Positions 60,865 to 64,000 of a stretch of DNA of 64,000 nt are shown here, in pieces. The stretch is from positions 1-64,000 of the forward strand of contig JAFKAC010000147.1 in assembly GCA_025766275.1 (NCBI GenBank). Direction: 5' to 3'. Position 1 is the first letter of the stretch. Each line of letters starts with the position of its first letter. The notes beneath the pieces were generated by a model, which ran no database searches, was not told where the DNA came from, and saw only the letters and a program-made list of their open reading frames with translations. The stretch comes from Lactarius indigo (taxonomy: Eukaryota > Basidiomycota > Agaricomycetes > Russulales > Russulaceae). The translations under genes and the position numbers were made by a program.

Positions 60865-62405
60865 TCATTAATAGGCACCGAACGCGGGCGTGCGTCCGGG
60901 TCAAAAGGGAGTATCTCTCGATATATCGCTCCAATGTTTGCTGGGTGGTCAGCAGGTTCTTCCTCCTGACTTGGTTCATCAACAAAGGCGCCGCGCGCCC
61001 TAGCGTTGTTGTTGGATTGGCCTCCTTTGGCCTTCATGGCTGCCGTCTTGGCGTGACATTCTTTAAGTACGTGGCCTGGCTTGCCACAGTATAGGCAGAG
61101 TTTATTCTTGAAGCGATACTCTCGCTCTTCCTTGGTAAGTTTGTTCCTTGGTTTGGTAGTACGAGATGAGGAAGCGTTGACATTAACGCTATCGTCCTCT
61201 GCTAGGACGGCTCGTCCTGTGGTGGGCTTATGGGTCTTGTTAAACTGGTTAATTGCGTGACCAGCGTAGACTCGATAGACGCGGTCAAACTCCCTCGCTT
61301 TCTCTACGAGGTCATCGAAGGTCGTGGGTAAGGGGGATACGCCGAGCAACTTCATGTTCAAGGCGGTTGGAATAGCTTGTCGGAAAGCATACATCTTTGT
61401 TTGCTCATTTGCGCCACTTCGTTGGGCATGGGTGGACCATTCTTGGAACCATTCGTTGAACGGACGAGTGCCCATTTTCATGGCATACATCTTGTTTGTG
61501 GCTTCCATAGCCGTATGAGCGGGGACGAAGTGTTTGTTAAAGTCAGATTTGAACGTTGCCCACGTTCCGAAGGAAACGGCGGCTCCGCCGGTCGGGTTTA
61601 AGGCTTTCTTTTGCCTATCCTGGGCCCACTCGCCCGCAGAGGTGCCCACCTTAAAGTAGGTAAGGGCCGTGGAAATCTTCTTATCATCGGTGTCGAAGAT
61701 AGAACTGTTCAGGTGAAAATAATTTGCCAAATTATTCCAGAAAGCTTCTGCTTTATCAGGCTTTCCGTCGAAGGGTTCGGGTGCTGCTCCTAGGATTTTT
61801 GCGGGAGCAGGGGCTGCCATTGCAGTGGGTACAGGGGGAACGGATAAGGGGGGTACTGAGGAAGAGGTTTGAACAGTTAGGGGTGGTGACGGGAGTTGCT
61901 GTGGTGGAACTGGTGCAGGGAGACGGCTAGGGCCGGAGGTACTAGGGGAAATCTGGGGTGTCGAGGGTCGGGAGGTTACTTGGGAGAGTAGACCGGAGAG
62001 TTTCTTGGCAGTAGTATCTAGGATTTGCGACACTTCCTCTGTATCGCTTGTCGAATCGTCGGATTCACTAGGTGTGTTGAAGCGGACTGGTTTGTTGTTT
62101 AGGTAGACCCACTGTTCGTTTACAAAGTTCCAGCGGACGTTTTTTCCCTTGAAAGTGGCGTGGAGGGTGATGTAGTTTAAGTTCTCAACTTTGTCGATAC
62201 CCGGGAAGGCTTCTTTGAGGTCTTGAAAGACAATTTGGTGTTGGGTGGCGACAATCGTCCACGGGTGTTTCCCGGTAGGGCTGGAGATGTCGTCTTCTTT
62301 CCACTTGGCGTAATAAAGGTTGTCGGTGAGAGAAAAATAGGGGTCGAAGAAGTATACTGGGACGTTGGCTTTTTCTTCTGGTGTGAGAGGTCGTTGTGTA
62401 TTCAT
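60855..62405 (-). CDS. Gag of gypsy H, 516 aa
   Basis: ATG at 62405. The N-terminal part (residues about 1-130) is aromatic-rich, followed by a Pro/Ser linker, a capsid-like region (AEAFWNNLANYFHL.., about 215-390) and one CCHC knuckle CLYCGKPGHVLKEC (about 443-456). The frame ends at TAG 60855-60857, directly after the slippery heptamer. The ATG overlaps the stop of the upstream ORF as ATGA, suggesting coupled termination and re-initiation. Confidence 0.93.
   Translation of the reverse strand: MNTQRPLTPEEKANVPVYFFDPYFSLTDNLYYAKWKEDDISSPTGKHPWTIVATQHQIVFQDLKEAFPGIDKVENLNYITLHATFKGKNVRWNFVNEQWVYLNNKPVRFNTPSESDDSTSDTEEVSQILDTTAKKLSGLLSQVTSRPSTPQISPSTSGPSRLPAPVPPQQLPSPPLTVQTSSSVPPLSVPPVPTAMAAPAPAKILGAAPEPFDGKPDKAEAFWNNLANYFHLNSSIFDTDDKKISTALTYFKVGTSAGEWAQDRQKKALNPTGGAAVSFGTWATFKSDFNKHFVPAHTAMEATNKMYAMKMGTRPFNEWFQEWSTHAQRSGANEQTKMYAFRQAIPTALNMKLLGVSPLPTTFDDLVEKAREFDRVYRVYAGHAINQFNKTHKPTTGRAVLAEDDSVNVNASSSRTTKPRNKLTKEEREYRFKNKLCLYCGKPGHVLKECHAKTAAMKAKGGQSNNNARARGAFVDEPSQEEEPADHPANIGAIYREILPFDPDARPRSVPINEDF
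60858..60864 (-). promoter_or_regulatory. -1 frameshift heptamer GGATTTT, gag-pol of gypsy H
   Basis: The minus strand reads GAG GAT TTT TAG in the gag frame, so the heptamer abuts the stop codon. Slipping back one base gives GGA TTT TTA GGC and continues without a stop into the protease. It is the same heptamer as in A/B. Confidence 0.75.
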
Positions 62406-62995
62406 TCACCTCTTCTGGTGAGACGGGTGACAGTCCAACTGTCCAGGTTCCAGGGGTAGTAGACTTTGTACGCGGGGAGGAGGATAGCTCTATCCGGACG
62501 ATGGGGTCTTTGTGAACGACGGATCCAATGGTATTCTTCCCAAATACCAAAGTGGGTCAGGGTTGTCTTACTTCTCCACAAGAAGTCTTGGAAATACAAG
62601 GGGCTTGTCGAAACTTCGCTTATGCGCGTAAGCGGCTGGGAAAAATACAGGGTTTCAAGATTATGCCGATTTTGGTACAACAGAGAACAGTGTCTTCTAA
62701 ACACGTCGAGTTCTCGGGGGGTTCGGGTTGGTAGGCTCTTGGTTACTAGGATAGCCTCAGGGAGATGACAATGGATTTCTCGGGGTTGGGTTTCAAGATA
62801 CTGAGCTTCGTCGCTGCTCGTGGAGTGCTGCCTTGCAGTCGGAGTTGCTTGGATACTGGGGTACACCGGTTCACTTGGACCGGCTTGGTTAATACTCGGA
62901 AGGGGGATCTGGGTGTTTGTAGCTCGACGAGCTCGGGGGACCCTTCTTGGGGTTACAGGGGTACTCGGGGTGGAGGCTATGGGCCGATCGTCCAC
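62402..62995 (-). CDS. pre-gag ORF of gypsy H, 197 aa, unknown
   Basis: ATG at 62995; the TGA at 62402-62404 overlaps the gag ATG by ATGA. The N-terminus is basic and Pro/Ser-rich (RRVPRARRATN). The C-terminal half has many Tyr/Trp/His (EEYHWIRRSQRP, YYPWNLDSWTV). No zinc finger, membrane segment or known domain is recognised. Its position between the leader and gag in an otherwise intact element suggests it is functional or an unusual N-terminal Gag partner. An alternative is a Gag N-terminal domain split off by a stop. Confidence 0.6.
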   Translation of the reverse strand: MDDRPIASTPSTPVTPRRVPRARRATNTQIPLPSINQAGPSEPVYPSIQATPTARQHSTSSDEAQYLETQPREIHCHLPEAILVTKSLPTRTPRELDVFRRHCSLLYQNRHNLETLYFSQPLTRISEVSTSPLYFQDFLWRSKTTLTHFGIWEEYHWIRRSQRPHRPDRAILLPAYKVYYPWNLDSWTVTRLTRRGE

Positions 62996-63132
62996 TTGGA
63001 AGCGACGATGAGTTCTTCTTTGGGCGACGTGTGAGGATGCCAGGTTAATTGCCCAATGAATTGGATCCAGGGTTTGACTTGAAATTTGTCAAATTTTACA
63101 CTCGTAAAATTTATCTCGACAATCTATACTAT
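62996..63132 (-). other. short spacer between the pre-gag ORFs
   Basis: AT-rich centre (AAATTTGTCAAATTTTACAC at about 63088-63106) with the inverted repeat AAATTTGTC..; no gene. Confidence 0.4.
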
Positions 63133-64000
63133 CTAGTCCTTTTCTCTATAAGGTAGATAGTTAACTCCGGGGGACCACAACACTACGTTGGGGGGTGTCG
63201 GGGGAGTGTCGGGACGATAACCGCAGGTGCAGACTTCTTGAGAGCACCAACAGGGGCCTGAAGTCAGAGTCGGTCCCCAACCGTCGTTTGGGCTAGGTGG
63301 CTGGTTAGTATCTCCGTTATGTAGGGAGACGTCGGAGTCTGAAGATTCGTCTTCAGTTTCAGGGGAACTAGGGGGAAGCCGATCTGTAATTCGGCGGAGC
63401 AGGGGCGGAGTCCGGAAAGTTTCTCTAGCGTTGAGAATTGACACTAGTTCAGGGTCGTCAGAGGTTGAAGGGGGATAGTGCCAGATGCTAGGGTTGACAA
63501 GGTTCCGGTCGGGGTTTGACAAGGTAGTTTCCCACACAGAGGTGGCGAAGGAGTAAGTGAGCTCCGAACTATCGGAGATGACTAGACGGGGGGCGGAGTC
63601 GGGGTGAATGACCACTCGAATTTCTTGGAAGGAAATCTGTATTTCCTGGTATGTGAGGCGGAGTCGGTCGACAAAGTGAAGAGAGAAACCGTCTTCGAGT
63701 TGCCGGACGTAGTGGTCACGACGAGGGGGAACGTGGACAAACCAAAGATAGTCACTTTTGGTCCACACTAGGAGTTGGTCTGTTGGATGGTTGGTGGCAG
63801 AGACGGAGTTTGAAAGGTGCCAATAAAGGAGTTGCTCGTCGGCAGCCTTGACGACTTCAGAAAGATCGTCAATAAACTCGTGGTAAACCCTTTCGGGGAT
63901 GACTTCTCCAAAGTCAAAGAGGTCGATAAGGGTGCGTAAGGCGGTAGGGGGTTCTGTCCAACAGTCAAGACGGGGGTTATCGACGAGATCGTAAGTGGAA
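63133..64000 (-). CDS. second pre-gag ORF of gypsy H or of a neighbouring element, incomplete
   Basis: The frame is open from the window edge to the stop at 63133, at least 288 codons, so the start is unseen. It encodes an acidic/aromatic N-terminal part (VYHEFIDDLSEVVKA, YLWFVHVPPRR), a Pro/Ser/Asp linker and a Cys patch CWCSQEVCTCGYRP. I do not recognise a family. It lies on the same strand as gypsy H, 137 bp before the 197-aa ORF. It could be an additional H gene or belong to another element in which H sits. Confidence 0.55.
   Translation of the reverse strand, partial: STYDLVDNPRLDCWTEPPTALRTLIDLFDFGEVIPERVYHEFIDDLSEVVKAADEQLLYWHLSNSVSATNHPTDQLLVWTKSDYLWFVHVPPRRDHYVRQLEDGFSLHFVDRLRLTYQEIQISFQEIRVVIHPDSAPRLVISDSSELTYSFATSVWETTLSNPDRNLVNPSIWHYPPSTSDDPELVSILNARETFRTPPLLRRITDRLPPSSPETEDESSDSDVSLHNGDTNQPPSPNDGWGPTLTSGPCWCSQEVCTCGYRPDTPPTPPNVVLWSPGVNYLPYREKD

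Larger units (their letters stand above)
56576..64000 (-). mobile_element. Ty3/gypsy chromovirus H, intact coding part, 5' end beyond the window
   Basis: The 3' LTR, pol, gag and two ORFs upstream of gag all read on the minus strand. Gag and pol are free of stops, unlike the neighbouring gypsies, so this may be the most recently active element here. The 5' LTR is not visible up to 64000. Confidence 0.85.

Noticed and set aside
1..64000. CRISPR arrays, bacterial operons, rRNA or tRNA genes
   Set aside because: No regularly spaced repeats, and no cloverleaf or rRNA sequence was noticed; the content is eukaryotic transposons.

Overview
The window looks like a repeat-rich, probably heterochromatic stretch of a basidiomycete (most likely agaricomycete) genome. 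The evidence is Ty3/gypsy chromoviruses and Ty1/copia elements with fungal-type domains, a KDZ-class DNA transposon, and genes cut by many 40-65 nt GT-AG introns. I found no ordinary host gene, tRNA, rRNA or CRISPR array. Almost every base can be assigned to a mobile element or its debris.

Layout. (1) 1-1301: 3' end of a copia element (family C), minus strand. (2) 1302-14823: a 13.5-kb KDZ DNA transposon with about 650-bp imperfect terminal inverted repeats. It carries an 11-exon KDZ transposase gene and at least four accessory genes, plus a solo LTR. (3) 14825-30588: gypsy element A (minus strand), split by gypsy B (20310-28258, plus strand, TSD TGTAT). A and B are two copies of one family lying head-on. 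(4) 30607-about 31380: a lone LTR (family F). (5) about 31383-49768: an old, 5'-truncated gypsy (E) hit by two solo LTRs (TSDs CCAAG and GATGG) and by copia D (35783-49117, TSD AGTGT), which is itself split by copia C (38390-45377, minus, TSD GCGCT). (6) 49769-about 56575: gypsy G, plus strand, riddled with TGA codons. (7) 56576-64000+: gypsy H, minus strand, with intact gag and pol and two extra ORFs upstream of gag.

How the parts work. Gypsy families A/B, G and H all place pol in the -1 frame of gag, with a GGATTTT or GGGTTTT heptamer just before the gag stop. A/B and G appear to be self-primed: an exact 11-nt match links the predicted RNA 5' end to the primer-binding site, as in fission-yeast Tf1. 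The copias C and D instead carry a 12-nt site complementary to the anticodon arm of initiator tRNA-Met, as in Drosophila copia.

The most novel item is a conserved protein module after the chromodomain in the A/B and E gypsies. It has a DDPG/GTMG domain, a helical stretch and four zinc knuckles. It is fused to pol in A/B but is a separate ORF in E. Nearly all inactivating stops in the gypsy elements are CGA-to-TGA changes, pointing to CpG methylation and deamination.
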